A stretch of 64,000 bases of DNA, taken from contig QZLH01000047.1 of assembly GCA_003833135.1 (NCBI GenBank), positions 94,512 to 158,511 on the forward strand, in the 5' to 3' direction. The translations under genes and the position numbers were made by a program. The notes beneath the pieces were generated by a model, which was not told the origin of the DNA, made no database searches, and worked only from the letters and a program-made list of their open reading frames with translations. Shown piece after piece: positions 22,301-35,665 of the stretch (positions are counted from its first letter, which is position 1; each line of letters starts with the position of its first letter). This DNA is from Oehlia diaphana (lineage: Eukaryota > Glomeromycota > Glomeromycetes > Glomerales > Glomeraceae).

Positions 22301-24342
22301 TCTTTATTTTTCACAAGTGGTTCTGTTTCTTTCTTTTGTGAATGATATATCGTATGCCTTTTACCACTATTTTTACATTTAACTTCAGAAAATGTCATTT
22401 TTCTAGGCGACTCTACTAAATTACCATTATGAATAACTATGCTATAAATTTCTTTACCTTCTTCTTCAGGATCACAATTATTAACCAAACGGTCAAATAC
22501 TGAAGAAATATTTCCATTAGTATCTACAGTAATGAGTTTTCCAGGAATTCTTGCAATAGAAGAGATATTTTCTTCATCCATTACAAACTTAATTTTTCTT
22601 CCAGGTTTAACATGATTATTTGTACTAAATAAATTCCAATAATAAACTTGTCTACTATCACATCCTGGTTTTTGAATTATTACTATTATAGTATGATCAT
22701 TATTAATAAAATCACAAAATAATATTTTAACACCTTTTCCAAAATCTTCAGAAGCTATTACTAAACCATTTTCTACAAGAAAAAGAAACAACTTTCCAAA
22801 ACCGAAAGAAAAAGCGATAATTTTTTCATTATTTGATTTTGCAAATATAGGAATACCGAATTTTCTTGATTTTCCTTCATGTAAATCAAAGAATTGTTTC
22901 ATTTCCATAGTTTTTAAATCATATAATTGTAAAAATTGAATACCTTCCTTATATTGTTCAACAAAAAAATAATGATCAAAGATACTATTAAATAATCTTG
23001 CTATACAAGATTTCTTTTTATATAAAGATTTTAATTCATCTTGAAGCCTTTTTGGATAATTAAATTGATTCATTTCTTTATCACTTAAATCATGAGTAAA
23101 CATTTTTCTACAAATTCCTTTTACGTTAAAGACGAAACAATAAATAGAATTCTTATCATTATCATCGTCATGAACGAAAATAACGATTCCACCAGGCAAA
23201 TCACTACATATTCGTTCAGGTTTTGAATTTTGATTTAATTTTACTTTATAAATAACAGTATTTCCCTCATCAACAGTAGTATCAGTAGTAACAATTTCAA
23301 CCGGTCGAGGTACTTTCTCTTCAAACTGACTAACACTAGTAATAGTAAGATTTTCATTATTAAGATTTTTCTTGCCAGGACTTGTCGTATCAGATTTTGT
23401 AACACGAGATATGGCCACCAAGACCTCTTTTTCGTTTAGAGTATTTGTAATTGAATTCGAAATTGCTATCATCCATTTAGGATAATTATTTTTAGATTCT
23501 TTTTTAAATATGGATTTAACATCATAAGATTCTTTTTCGTAAGAATCATTTATATTTTTTTCAGGAATAATTTTAAATTCGAGTTTTTCTGCAAATGAGA
23601 GTCAACGAAAAAAAAAAATTAATTTTTGAAGAATGAATGATTTCCAATACTAAATTATATTTTTAACTTACCATGATTAAACATAAGAACGTTCTCACCA
23701 TCCGGACTAATAGATATATGCCAATTAGATTCTTTTTTAGAAGTTAGAATATCTAATGGGTTTTCATCCGGTTTTTTTGGACTTGAGATTTTCGGTAAAT
23801 TATTTTTCAATTTCTCAGCTAATAAATTGTAACATAAGTTTAACGAAACATTCTTATATACCTATTACGAAATCTACGAAAAAGAAATTCCGGGACTTGT
23901 CTGGAATTTGTCCTCATTGACCTAGATAATATCTGGATAATGTCCGAAATCTTCACATTTCAGTACATTATCCGAACATTTTCTAAAATATATCCGAACA
24001 TTCTCGCTACAATTTCCGGACATCTCTTTTTTTTGTAGGGGAAACTTACGTGAAATGAATATGCCTCCAATTAAATCTGATTTCCGTTTTACTGTAAAAT
24101 AAATGATTATTGATTAATTAAATAGTAAGTTTTGAAAAAGTAATTAAAAAAAGGCTTTACCTATTGATGAATGAGGGAGAATGAGGGTATAAACAAAAAA
24201 AAATCACGTTAGTAAACGTGATGACGAACGATAACAAATGAAAATTACCTTCTGAGACAGAAGTATTTGAATTGGCACTTATTTCTTCATTAAAAGATGA
24301 TATTGTTGAAGGAGTTTGAACAAAATACTCCTCATCGGACAT
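19318..24342 (-). CDS. Beta-propeller plus six-transmembrane (TRP-like) ion channel, copy 2
   Basis: Nine exons on the minus strand join in one frame: 24249-24342, 24050-24091, 23672-23818, 21588-23588, 21406-21522, 20454-21304, 20350-20374, 19865-20267 and 19318-19792. They total 4,155 bases (1,384 aa). The start is the ATG at 24342 (MSDEEYFVQ). The N-terminal ~500 residues look like a WD40/propeller (ISISPDGENVLMF near 85-95). A linker of about 300 residues follows, then the membrane part: S1 ~960-985, S2 ~990-1015, S3 ~1025-1050 (FNFVDLASVV), S4 ~1070-1092 (WFEF then ILYLRLFSEP), S5 ~1095-1135, a pore loop ~1175-1195 (FGTSFLSTYAWLRG), and S6 ~1200-1227. An Asp/Asn-rich acidic tail ends the protein. 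It is probably a cation channel of plasma or vacuolar membrane. Ion selectivity cannot be told from the sequence. The 25-base exon 7 encodes the end of S4. Confidence 0.8.
20350..20374 (-). other. 25-nt micro-exon encoding the S4 end of channel copy 2
   Basis: Acceptor 'aaattag' and donor 'gtaaat' bracket 25 bases read as ILYLRLFS plus one base. It joins phase 0 to phase 1 between WFEF (end of exon 6) and EPAKFIYI (exon 8). The same micro-exon occurs in copy 3 at 27238-27262 and in the pseudogene at about 14694-14718. Skipping it would shift the frame. Confidence 0.8.
23874..24038. mobile_element. MITE-like insertion in an intron of channel copy 2
   Basis: The intron between exons 2 and 3 of copy 2 is 231 bases long, against 72 bases in copy 3. 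The extra ~165 bases have imperfect inverted ends: the left begins ctacgaaaaagaaattccgg, and the reverse complement of the right reads ctacaaaaaaaagagatgtc then cgg. Internally, 'atccgaacatt' and 'gtccgaaat' recur. The insertion postdates the duplication that made copies 2 and 3, and it leaves both splice sites intact. Confidence 0.55.
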
Positions 24343-24370
24343 TTTTTTTTTTATATAAGAGTGTATATAT
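24343..24370 (-). promoter_or_regulatory. Conserved leader just upstream of the channel start codon
   Basis: On the minus strand the bases before the ATG read 'acactcttatataaaaaa', and the same string precedes the ATG of copy 3 (31528-31552). A degenerate form precedes copy 1. Conservation may simply reflect recent duplication. A TATA-like role is possible, but the spacing to the ATG is very short. Confidence 0.25.
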
Positions 24371-26155
24371 ATGTATACGCAATTGTTTTTAATGAAAAAT
24401 CAGATTTTTTACGAGTATTTATTACAAGTTTTTTAACGAAAAATTAGAAATATTTTTTTTTACGGGTATGTATTTATAAAAAAAATCTTTTTTTCACATT
24501 TAACCTTTTATATCAATCACAATAAGTTATTATTTCCTTTTTTCTTTTAGTATGCATAATTTTTAACATTTTGCTGACTGAGTGCCAAAGTTATTAATTA
24601 TTTCCATAACTGGTAAATCTTTTTTTAGCTCAAGTATACTGTGATCAACAATGATTTTATTATGACCGGGTTTTTTAATGTCATTTATAATTACCATTTC
24701 GAGGTTCGTCCATTACATCAAAACTAGTCAAATATAATAAAGTCTCTCTTCGTCATTAAATCATCTTTAGTAAAGAACATATAATTTTTTTTGAGTATAT
24801 TTTAAATTAAGACATAACAGATAAACAAATAAGCAGTAAATATAGTCATTATAGTGCAACCTTGTAAAATAATTTTTATTTCTAATTTTTAATGGTTAAT
24901 TAGGCCCTTGAACACATTGATAGAAACCTCATTGTACGGATTAGATAAGTTAGTACGAGGTTCTTATTGTACCGATATGAAAAAGTTTTACGGGTTTATG
25001 ATTTTATCTTGTACGGATTACGATAATATTGTACAAATTGACACAAATTGACAAATAAATTTTTATCTGCGCTACAGTTTTACGCAATTTGACGTCATAT
25101 AATAACGATACTGTATCGATGTATTGTTTTTATTGTCTTTTTTTTTTCTTTTTCAATGTATTTTGAATTCCAGCGAAAGAAGTAATCCAAAAAAAATGCT
25201 ATAGAATCAGAGAGTTTTGGAATTGAAACATTAATGAAATCAAAATAAAAAATAGTCAAGAAATCCAGATGAAATTTTCTAATGAAACTAATTGAAAAAG
25301 TATGTTGAAAGATATTCCAGTGGTATTCTTCCGGAATATTTTAAAAAAATCTAACCAATAGAATATCAGAAATAGAATTGAAGAGTTATCGTTGCAAATG
25401 GAGATTAATTAATTAATTTATTATTAAATTTTATCTAAATTAATAAACAATGAATTTGTTTAACAAAATTTTATTATATGTAGAAGGCTGGATGATATTT
25501 ATCACATGATCGATTACGTAATCAATTAACTGTCCCCTGTAATAAACCATGTGATTGGACGATCTACAATCACGTTAAGGGTTTGGTTTATCGTCATCCA
25601 TTTGAAAAATCAAAAAGTCATCAGTCCGGACATAAATCTCGCACTGGTCAGTTAAAGAACAATTGGAAATATTTAGCTTATTATATATACATCTCGTTTA
25701 TGTTCTTGTAGAAATAAAATTATGCTATTCACAGTCACATTTTTAATAATAAATAATTAAAAAACTATTCGAAATTAATTTTATATACACCGTTTATAAT
25801 CTTTAGATTTACGTTGTATAATCTTAGATTCTACAAATATTTTTAATGAAATGAAACTTTAATATAACTACAATAAAGTTCGTTAATTCATTTTATTTTA
25901 TTTTATTTTATTTTAATTCATTTTACCATTGTTGAGGTGAAAATAGGTCGTTGTTTGAGGCTAAATCATACATCGTTTTTTAAGGTAACAAATTTTATCA
26001 TTACTTTTCACTTTGAAATGGGTTAACGGACACAATCAAATTTTGATAACCTGACTAAACGAATAAAAACTTTTTAATTTAATAAAAAGAAATTCTGATC
26101 ATTCTTATTAATTACATCTATATTATAAGATACAATTATTTAAAAAAATTATACT
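24371..26155. other. Spacer between channel copies 2 and 3
   Basis: The first part is paralogous to the upstream flanks of copies 1 and 3 (for example the 'ctagtcaaa(t/a)ataat' region at about 24724, also at about 32155). The middle is AT-rich without features. From about 25880 it is the 3' flank of copy 3, including an (ATTTT)5 microsatellite at about 25889-25915 not seen in the other flanks. No gene. Confidence 0.5.
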
Positions 26156-29100
26156 TTAATGAAATACTTTAATATTTTGTAAAATTTCATTAACTTTCCT
26201 ATGTAGTAAACTAATATCTTCAATATTTTCTTTATCATCATCATCTTCTTCTTCATTATCATTTTCATTTTCATTATAATATTCATTCAAACTTTCGTCA
26301 CTTCTTGAAATATTATCATCATCAATAATTTCACCATTAATATTTTCATATTTGATAACAGGTTCTTTTACTTCTTTATAATTCAAAAATGAGTTCTCAT
26401 CATCACCATCCCCTTTAAATAATAATCTAGTCTTATTCATCTTACTTTCTAAATCCTCATATATTTTCTTTAATTCACGTTTTTTTACTATTCCTTCCCA
26501 TGTATCATAACTTTTTGATTTACCTAAATAATAAATATATTTTGGTTCTGAAGGTGGATGAAAAAAATGTATTTCATCTAAAGTTTCATAATCTGCTATA
26601 AGTTCGGCACGATATCGTAATAATGCAACACGTCCCTTTTCAAATGCTTCAGCATACACAGCCCTGAGATTTTTTTAAATGAATTAATTAAAAATACAAA
26701 ATAAAAATAAAAATTAATTAAAAATAAATAAAATTTGACTTACCATATAAAGGCGATAAATATATTTTGTACGACAGTTATTAAGAAAAGACTACCAATC
26801 AAAGTTAATGCTTCAACTGCCCAAAAATTCCAGGTAGCTTGTTGTGGATAAGAACCACGTAACCAAGCATATGTTGAAAGAAATGATGTACCAAAATCTT
26901 TACTTGGATTATCAAGTTTTCGATTAAAATCTTGTGCAGATGTGCCGATCGTTTCACCCGCACTATTTTGTATAGTATAGCTTGACGTCTTAGAAGTGAT
27001 ATCGTCAAGATCAGTAAAGTCCGTATGTTGTAATAAGAGTAAAAACACGTGAGAAAGCGCAAGGACAACCAATAACATGAAAACGACGAATAAATATGTC
27101 CTTTTTATAATATTTAATATAATGTAAATATATTTCGCAGGTTCTAAAAATAATATAAATAATATGAAATTATTAGTTTGATAATTAAAATAATTAAACC
27201 CAATTTACAAATAAATATATATTTATATTTTTTTTACCTGAAAACAATCGAAGATATAGGATCTATTTTTTTTTTTAAAAAAAAAAAAAAAAATTTTTTT
27301 TTAGTCAAAATTATTAAAAAGTAAAGAAATATAATTTAAGAATACTTACGAATTCAAACCAAAGTAACAACATTGTAAAAGAGAAACCAGCAGTTATGTT
27401 TGATGTAGCTACAATATCAGCAAACGCATTTGATAATTTAAAGCTAGGAGTAATATAAACTGATACCATAACTATCGAAGTAACAATTGAAGCTAAATCT
27501 ACAAAATTAAAGAAATCTAGATAATATCTCCAACCATGATGTTGACACTGTCTACATTCTACCAAGAATAAGTAAATACCAGAATAATAAAATAGAATAA
27601 AAAGGAAAACTAAAAAGTTGCGTAAATGTCCAGTTGCTTCAGCATGACCTAAATAACATCCTACCAAAGCTGCGAAGCAAGCTGCGAATAAAATATACGT
27701 AAAAAAAATTCTAAGGTAATAATTTCTTGTCGGAACCCACTTATAATTAACTGCAGCTTCCATCGCTGGATTATCAAATATATCATCATCTTTTTCGTTT
27801 CTAACAATCTGAACAAGTGGACTACTAAGTTTTATATCACTTATATATCCCCGAGGAATGAATGCATATTGAAAGACTTTTGATAAAATATTTCTATCTT
27901 TCTGACTTTCTTGTCCCTTGCAGACAAATTTACGCAAAGGGATTATTTTTACAGTTGGAGAAAGTTTATCTGTACTTAAGAATATTTTTGCGTAAAATTC
28001 TTTCAAATATAAACTAATTGATTTTTGTGTTTCGTCTTTTGAAGTAAGTTTTGTATTTGGATTAAATGCTATAAGTTCTTGTGATTCTTTTACAGTAACT
28101 TCGATTTCTTTAGGTGTAAGATCGGTATAATCTATCACGTCGGATATCTCAACACCTGAAATACATCTTTTATAAAATATTTCTTTAACAAAGCTTTCTA
28201 TTAAACAAAAAAAAAAAAAAATTTAGAGACTATAATACTAGTTTATGAAAAAGAAATAAAGAATAAAAAGATACAAACTTAGATTACAATTGTTACTTAA
28301 ATCTGGTAACGCTTCCGAAACAGTAGATAGCCAACCGATGTGTTTAAGTGAGTTTTCCGTGTAGTATTCAAGTAAATAAGCGACAATTAAAGATCTACGG
28401 TTACACTCAAGACCTATTTAATTTTAATTTTTATTTAAAAAGATGCATTTTGTATATTATTTATTTATTTAGAAATAAAATAAATTACCTTTTTTACATA
28501 AACGGATCGCTATTTGTAAATCACTAAAACTTTTTATTTTCGTCTCTCCTTTCTCTTCAATAGTTTCTATTTTAAATTTTTTTTCGTCTTCATTCTCCCA
28601 TCGATTTATTTTAGGAATGTGTAAATTCCAATTCTTATCTTTTCCATCCCCAAATAAAATATATTTAATCAAAGTATTTGAGCCTCCAATTATAACTTTT
28701 GCCATAATATCAAAACGTACATCCATTAATCGCCAAATTTTTGGTTTATTTTTAATAAATCTCCAAATGATGTAAGATATACGATCTTTCATATCCACGA
28801 ATTCATATTGCTTTTTATGTCCAACCAATTTGTTTCTTCGATAATTTAAGTGTTCAAGAGCATCACAAGCATGTATTATTGGGGTCACGTGATTATCACT
28901 ATATGGCCATTTAACTTCAAAGAATTCATTCTCCTTTAATCCGTCCCATCTAACTTTAATATAAAAGGATCGATCTTTTCCAATATATAATTCATCAACT
29001 TTTAACGCACATTTTTCTTCACAATCCACTTTGATATTATTAGTCCAAATATATTCAAGCTCCATCTTACTTATTTTATTTCCAGCATATTTATTACGCC

Positions 29101-31527
29101 ACACTTGAATGGTACTTCTTCCGATAAACAATTGCGTAGTTTCTTCTTCATCAAGAAATACAGAAGTTCGATCATAACCATTTATCACCCATGGTTCTTT
29201 ATTTTTCACAAGCAGTTCTGTTTCTTTCTTTTGTGAACGATATATCGTATGCTTTTTACCACTATATTTACATTCAACTTCAGAAAGTGACATTTTTCTA
29301 GGCGACTTTACTAATTTACTATTATCATTATGAATAACTATGCTATGAATTTCTTTACCTTCTTCTTCAGAATTACAATTATTAACCAAACGGTCAAATA
29401 CTGAAGAAATGATTCCATTAGTATCTACAGTAATGAGTTTTCCAGGAATTCTTGCAATAGAAGAGATATTTTCTTCATCCATTACAAAATTAATTTTTCT
29501 TCCAGGTTTAACATGATTATTTGTACTAAATAAATTCCAATAATAAATTTGTCTATTATCACATCCCTGTTTTTGAATTATTACTATTATAGTATGATCA
29601 TTATTAATAAAATCACAAAATAATATTTTAACACCTTTTCCAAAATCTTCACAAGCTATTTCTAAACCATTTTCTACAAGGAAAAGAAACAACTTTCCAA
29701 AACCGAAAGAAAAAGCGATAATTTTTTCATTATTTGATTTTGCAAATATAGGAATACCGAATTTTCTTAATTTTCCTTCATGTAAATCAAAGAATTGTTT
29801 CATTTCCATAGTTTTTAAATCATATAATTGTAAAAATTGAATACCTTCCTTATATTGTTCAATAAAAAAATAATGATCAAAAATACTATTAAATNNNNNN
29901 NNNNNNNNNNNNNNNNNNNNNNNNNNNNNNNNNNNNNNNNNNNNNNNNNNNNNNNNNNNNNNNNNNNNNNNNNNNNNNNNNNNNNNNNNNNNNNNNNNNN
30001 NNNNNNNNNNNNNNNNNNNNNNNNNNNNNNNNNNNNNNNNNNNNNNNNNNNNNNNNNNNNNNNNNNNNAAATAAATTCCAATAATAAATTTGTCTATTAT
30101 CACATCCCTGTTTTTGAATTATTACTATTATAGTATGATCATTATTAATAAAATCACAAAATAATATTTTAACACCTTTTCCAAAATCTTCACAAGCTAT
30201 TTCTAAACCATTTTCTACAAGGAAAAGAAACAACTTTCCAAAACCGAAAGAAAAAGCGATAATTTTTTCATTATTTGATTTTGCAAATATAGGAATACCG
30301 AATTTTCTTAATTTTCCTTCATGTAAATCAAAGAATTGTTTCATTTCCATAGTTTTTAAATCATATAATTGTAAAAATTGAATACCTTCCTTATATTGTT
30401 CAATAAAAAAATAATGATCAAAAATACTATTAAATAATCTTGCAATACAAGATTTCTTTTTATATAAAGATTTTAATTCATCTTGAAGTCTTCTTGGATA
30501 ATTAAATTGATTCATTTCTTTATCACTTAAATCATGAGTAAATTTTTTTCTAAAAATTCCTTTTACGTTAAAGACGAAACAATAAATAGAATTCTCATCG
30601 TTGTCAACATTATGAACGAAAATAACGATTCCACCAGGTAAAATACTACATATTGGTTCAGGTTTTGGATTTTGATTTAATTTTATTTTAAAAATAACAG
30701 TATTTCCCTCATCAGCAGTAGCATCAGTAGTAACAATTTCAACCGGTTCAAGTTCTTTCTCTTCAAACTCATTAGAATATGTACTAGTAAGATTTTCATT
30801 AGTAAGATTTTTCTTCTTGCCAGAACTTGTCGTATCAGATTTTGTAACACGAGATATGGCCACCAAGACTTCTTTTTCGTTTAGAGTATTTGTAATTGAA
30901 TTCGAAATTGCTATTATCCATTTAGGATAATCATTTTTAGATTTTTCTTTTTTAAATACGGATTTAACATCATAAGATTCTCTTTCGTAAGAATCATTTA
31001 TATTTTTTACAGGAATAATTTTAAATTCGAGTTTATCTGCAAACAAGGGGATCAACGAAAAAAAATAAAAATTAATTTTTGAAGAATGAATGGATTTTCC
31101 AACACTAAAATATATATTTTTAACTTACCATGATCAAATATAAGAACGTTCTCACCATCCGGACTAATAGATATATGCCAATTAGATTCTTGTTTAGAAG
31201 TTAGAACATCTAATGTTTTTTCATCCGGTTTTTTTGGACTTGAGATTTTCAGTAAATTATTGTTCGACTTTTCAACTAATAATATAACAATATAAAATGA
31301 GTTTAATAAAAATGAGTTTAGCGCTACATTTTATATTTAATACTTACGTGGAATGAATATTCCTCCAATTAAATCTGATTTCTGGTATACTGCAAATAAA
31401 ATTATGGAGAATGAGAAAAAAAATTAAATAAGCCAATATGTTACGATAACGAATGATGTTTACCTTCTGAGACAGAAGTAGTTGAGATTGTTGAAGGAGT
31501 TTGAACAATATACTCCTTATCTGACAT
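26156..31527 (-). CDS. Beta-propeller plus six-transmembrane (TRP-like) ion channel, copy 3 (spans an assembly gap)
   Basis: Exons on the minus strand: 31464-31527, 31348-31389, 31129-31275, 28489-31036 (containing the gap), 28297-28413, 27350-28197, 27238-27262, 26744-27143 and 26156-26663. The large exon contains an N run at 29895-30068. The 367 bases on its two sides (29528-29894 and 30069-30435) are identical. If this overlap is collapsed, the exon is 2,007 bases, restores the phase expected from copy 2 (2,001 bases), and gives 1,385 aa. The start MSDKEYIVQ is shortened relative to copy 2 by ten residues in the first exon. The membrane domain is nearly the same as copy 2, and the pore and S6 segment appears identical. 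The C-terminal tail is more acidic (a run of Asp/Glu/Asn near the end). Probable cation channel; ligand unknown. Confidence 0.75.
29895..30068. other. Assembly gap (174 N) with false duplicated flanks
   Basis: The run of N sits inside the large exon of channel copy 3. Bases 29528-29894 recur as 30069-30435 without a difference that I could find. Unequal contig ends that should overlap is the simplest reading. Confidence 0.9.
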
Positions 31528-34500
31528 TTTTTATATAAGAGTGTATATTCAGAATATATATATATATATGTACGTTACGAAAAATCAGGTATATTATTTT
31601 TTACGAGTATTTATTATTATTATTACAAGTTTTTAATGAAAATTAAACGAGATGTTTTTTTACGAGTATTTATAAGAAATTAGTTTTAATTTTTTTAAAT
31701 TATAATAAATAAATATAAATAAATAAATATATATATATATATATATTAGAGTCGTAAAGTAATTATTTTATTATTAATCATTAATCAAATAAATAAACAA
31801 AAATCTCCTTAAATTATTGTTGTCTTTTCTTATAATGTTATGATTTCGTATTTCCCTTTTCGAGTAATTATTAAAGGTTTTGATTATTTCCATAACTAAT
31901 AAAAGAATATTAATAAAGAATACGCAAATTCATATATATAACGTTTAATAAGCAATTGATAAATAAAGAACCGAGTTACCTTATCTGTCATTTATAATAG
32001 TCTAAAATTAATTATGATCGACAAAGGGATTTTTTTAAAGTTTGATTAAAGCATTCTAATGACTATTTTCAAATAATGGCTGAAATTTTTAATAAATGTA
32101 TGTCATTTGAAATTACCGTTTCTAGATTCGAATATTTAATCTTTTGCAACAAGACTAGTCAAAAAATAATGAGAAAAATGAAATCACACTTACTAAAAAT
32201 CTTCATCGGCGAAGAAATGCATATTTTTTTTTGCGTAACTTTCGAATCGAGAAGGAATAAAAGCATTAAGTACAATCGTTGAAATAATTTTAATTCTAAT
32301 TTTAAATTTTCCTTTAAAAGATAATTATGGTAATTTTTCCAATCAATTCATTCATAATTGTTACATTAAAAACATTTGATCTATTAAATTAATAATAATA
32401 AATGATCATCTATCGGACGTTTATCTCCGTTACAGTTTACACGAATAAACAGTAAACATTATTGTCCCTTATTTAATCGGAAACTGTCACCTGTTGGAAT
32501 TAGTTAAGGACTTATAGAAACTTCTTTATACTTTTTTTAATTATAAAACCACAACGCTTCTGAAATTTTATAACAAAGATATTATATTATTGCAAATAAA
32601 TATAGAGTTACATAATTTAGTATTCTGATACTCAATGAACTTTTGCGTAACATTTATATCAAATCAATTTTAATATTATGCATACAAAATATAAATACCT
32701 TGTTTGCCTATTAAACTTTTTTAGAGATATGGGATCAGCCACCAGTGACTTTAGATCTATTATACAACATTGTGTTAAATTATTATCATTACTGTTGTTT
32801 GAATTCTATACTATTTTTGATATATTCTTGTTTCTTACGTTATAATTCACATAATATATTTTTGTGTTGCGATTGAATAAATATTCAATTTCTTTCCAAT
32901 TTCAAAGATTGTTTAACTTTCTTCTCATGTATAAATCGTAAAATCGTCCCAATCTCGATATGAATTCGTCTCAAACTCAATGATTATTGAGTTTCAGGAC
33001 TAGGCCAAATTGATATTATCCCCTGATCGGCACGATGAAAATTGGAGTTGTATAGCAATTTTTAATTTAGAGAGATTTGCATTTCCCAAATGAGAAATAT
33101 TTTCTCTTAATTTATCTACTTATTTGTAATATTAATATTATCTTTCAAGTATAGTCTGAAGCTTTCTATTCATTTTTAAAGTGGAAAATTAGAAGAAAAT
33201 AGGATTCAGCAATAAAATATACGATATTTATACTCACTGATGAGAATGATAATTGCGTAAATTGTAGAGGATAACTGATGCTTAGTACGTAGTGTGGTTA
33301 AAAAAATCATAATTAAGGAGTTTGTGAAAAAATTCTTATTGTTAAAAAGGAAATTTATTACTTTACTTGATTTAAGTTAAAATTTCCCAAAGATAAGGTG
33401 AGAGGTTATATGAATGTTAGGGGGAGGAGTACAAATAGTAGCATAGTTTTTATTTATGGGCAAACGAGATTTTAGGAGATAAAATACATTCATCTAATGA
33501 ATGGATATTTGGAGGTAAACTTTCAGTTGTATCATGTGATAAACGCAAAGTTCATGCATTTCTGTGATTTTATTAAAAACTTTATGAGTTTAAATTTACA
33601 ATGTTTTATGGGAAGATCTAAAGAATGTAAAATGAATAATGATAAATCTTAATCTTAATCTTTACGAATTCAATAGAAATACTAAATCAATACCATCGCG
33701 ATTGGCTGTCATTGGATCACGCAATGACACATGACAATAATCATTCAACATCTGCTTTTCCACGAATTATAAAACAGTATGAGTGAAATGATCACTCCCG
33801 GCAATTAAAGAGTATTACAGATCAGCCGATCAGAAGCATGGTACATACCGTGTTTGTTTATGATGATGATGAATCTGATGTCATATTAGGTACAACCACG
33901 CGTATTGAATATTTGAATGTTTAACAAATTCAATTTCTTTTATTTAGAAACGAACCTGATTAAAAAAAATGCGATCCCTGAATGTGTTTCTCTCGTTTCC
34001 GACAGTTCACTGAACGGAACGCTATGTTTAAAGGGACTTTAATGTATTTATAGATAGTTGCACATTCCGGTTCAAATAGTTATTTGTCAAGGTACGATGT
34101 TTCTTGATTTATAAATTTATTGTTTGGTTTTTTGTCGTGAAATTCTTTTATTATAAGCTTTTACTTATAAGTATTTTTCATCTCGAATACAGTATTTCTG
34201 TGTAAATAATGCGACGATAATTATAATTTAAAATTCAAAACATTTCGCCTTCTCTGCTTCGTATGGAATAGTGTTCATAGTATAAAGTATTAGTTCAGTA
34301 ATTTGGTTGAGGGTGAAAAGATAAAGCCGCGTTTAACGAAATCGATGAGTTTAAGGAAAAAAGTATTTTATATCTCATCTTTAATTTTTCTTTTGCGTTT
34401 ACACTAGATGTAATTTATACTAATAAGTCCTTAAATGTACTCGTAGGAGATAAAATATTATATATTAACACGTTCAAGAACGAAGCATCATTCTCGGTGA

Positions 34501-34879
34501 GATTTTCAATGTCAACGTTCTCATTATTAATATGTACCTAGTATAAATTCGTCACAAAATCTGGTTTTTGATTTGACAGATGAGAAGAAACAATAATATA
34601 TCAATAGCGCGGAAGTTAATAATTTTTTGTACCTTTTCTGATTTTACATAGAGAAGAGAAATAGAAGAAACATCTATATTCATGTAAGCTATTTAGTATC
34701 TTAATTAATAAAAATAACAACAATTCTTTGTTATTTTTTTCAGATGTGTGACAAACTATACTAAATCAATTGAACCAAAGAATTACCTTGTATAATTATT
34801 AACTATTTTATTTAACTTAACTAATTGTTAATTCGTAATTTATTAGCATCATCGTAAGGAATAGTCATCTTTTAATAAC
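31528..34879. other. Intergenic, upstream flank of channel copy 3 then featureless AT-rich DNA
   Basis: Bases 31540-31760 share motifs with the other channel upstream flanks and end in an (AT)n run. A 68-codon open frame at 32076-32282 lies in this paralogous flank and is probably not a gene. Bases 33000-34880 show no convincing coding or RNA feature. Confidence 0.5.
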
Positions 34880-35632
34880 GATCACCCCAGATTTACCTTT
34901 AATGAAATTGAATTTGATGTTGTAAGATCATCAATCAAAAATGGATATACCGATTTGTTTGCCCTTTGTGATAACAAATAAGGTATCATATTGTACGAAT
35001 TATTATTTAAGTTTAATTATAAAATCATTAACCAGTTATATTTAATTATCAAGTATGACTATAAGTTTTTCACTCAAGCTCTCGAATGAATTATGGGTAC
35101 AAAGAATATAATTGTTTATGATCTTTTTATGTTTTTGAAGAAAATTGGAATTAGATCTTTACAAAACGGATGCGTAGATTTAAGAACGATATAATTTTGA
35201 GTCTTCTTATTATCTTAATCTTGGAAATAATTATTCATTTAGTGGAGGAGAAAATTGGTGCTTGGTGAGTCTGAGCGGTTTATTTAATTAATGAATACTT
35301 TCTTGAAAAGGATAATTATTTATGCTACTTTAAATAATTAATTCGTTATTATGTTCACTTTTATTCGCATAATTTATTATTATTTATCTATTTATTAGGA
35401 TATAATTAAGAACAGTATAAATAATGCATCACGTGATATTATTAATAAACATGCCAATGCGGCAACGTCGAGTATTAAGGTAATGTAATCGATGACATGA
35501 CAATATCTCCAAAAATTTCAAATCATTTAATTAAACATTTTTAAATTACAGAAATTATAGAATCTTAAGATATGGTATGATCTTTTGATGAAGTAATCAA
35601 GAACAAATTTTTTTTGCAAATTTTTTCGTAAA

Positions 35633-35665
<33 letters not shown>

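Noticed and set aside
25886..25920. (ATTTT)n tract as a SINE tail
   Set aside because: The flanking sequence matches the 3' flanks of the other channel copies with no extra body and no convincing target duplication, so it is a microsatellite expansion.
29528..30435. Internal domain duplication in channel copy 3
   Set aside because: The two halves are identical and separated only by N, and collapsing them restores the expected exon phase. An assembly error explains it better.
32076..32282. 68-codon open frame upstream of channel copy 3
   Set aside because: It lies in a flank shared with the other copies, where the frame is not conserved.
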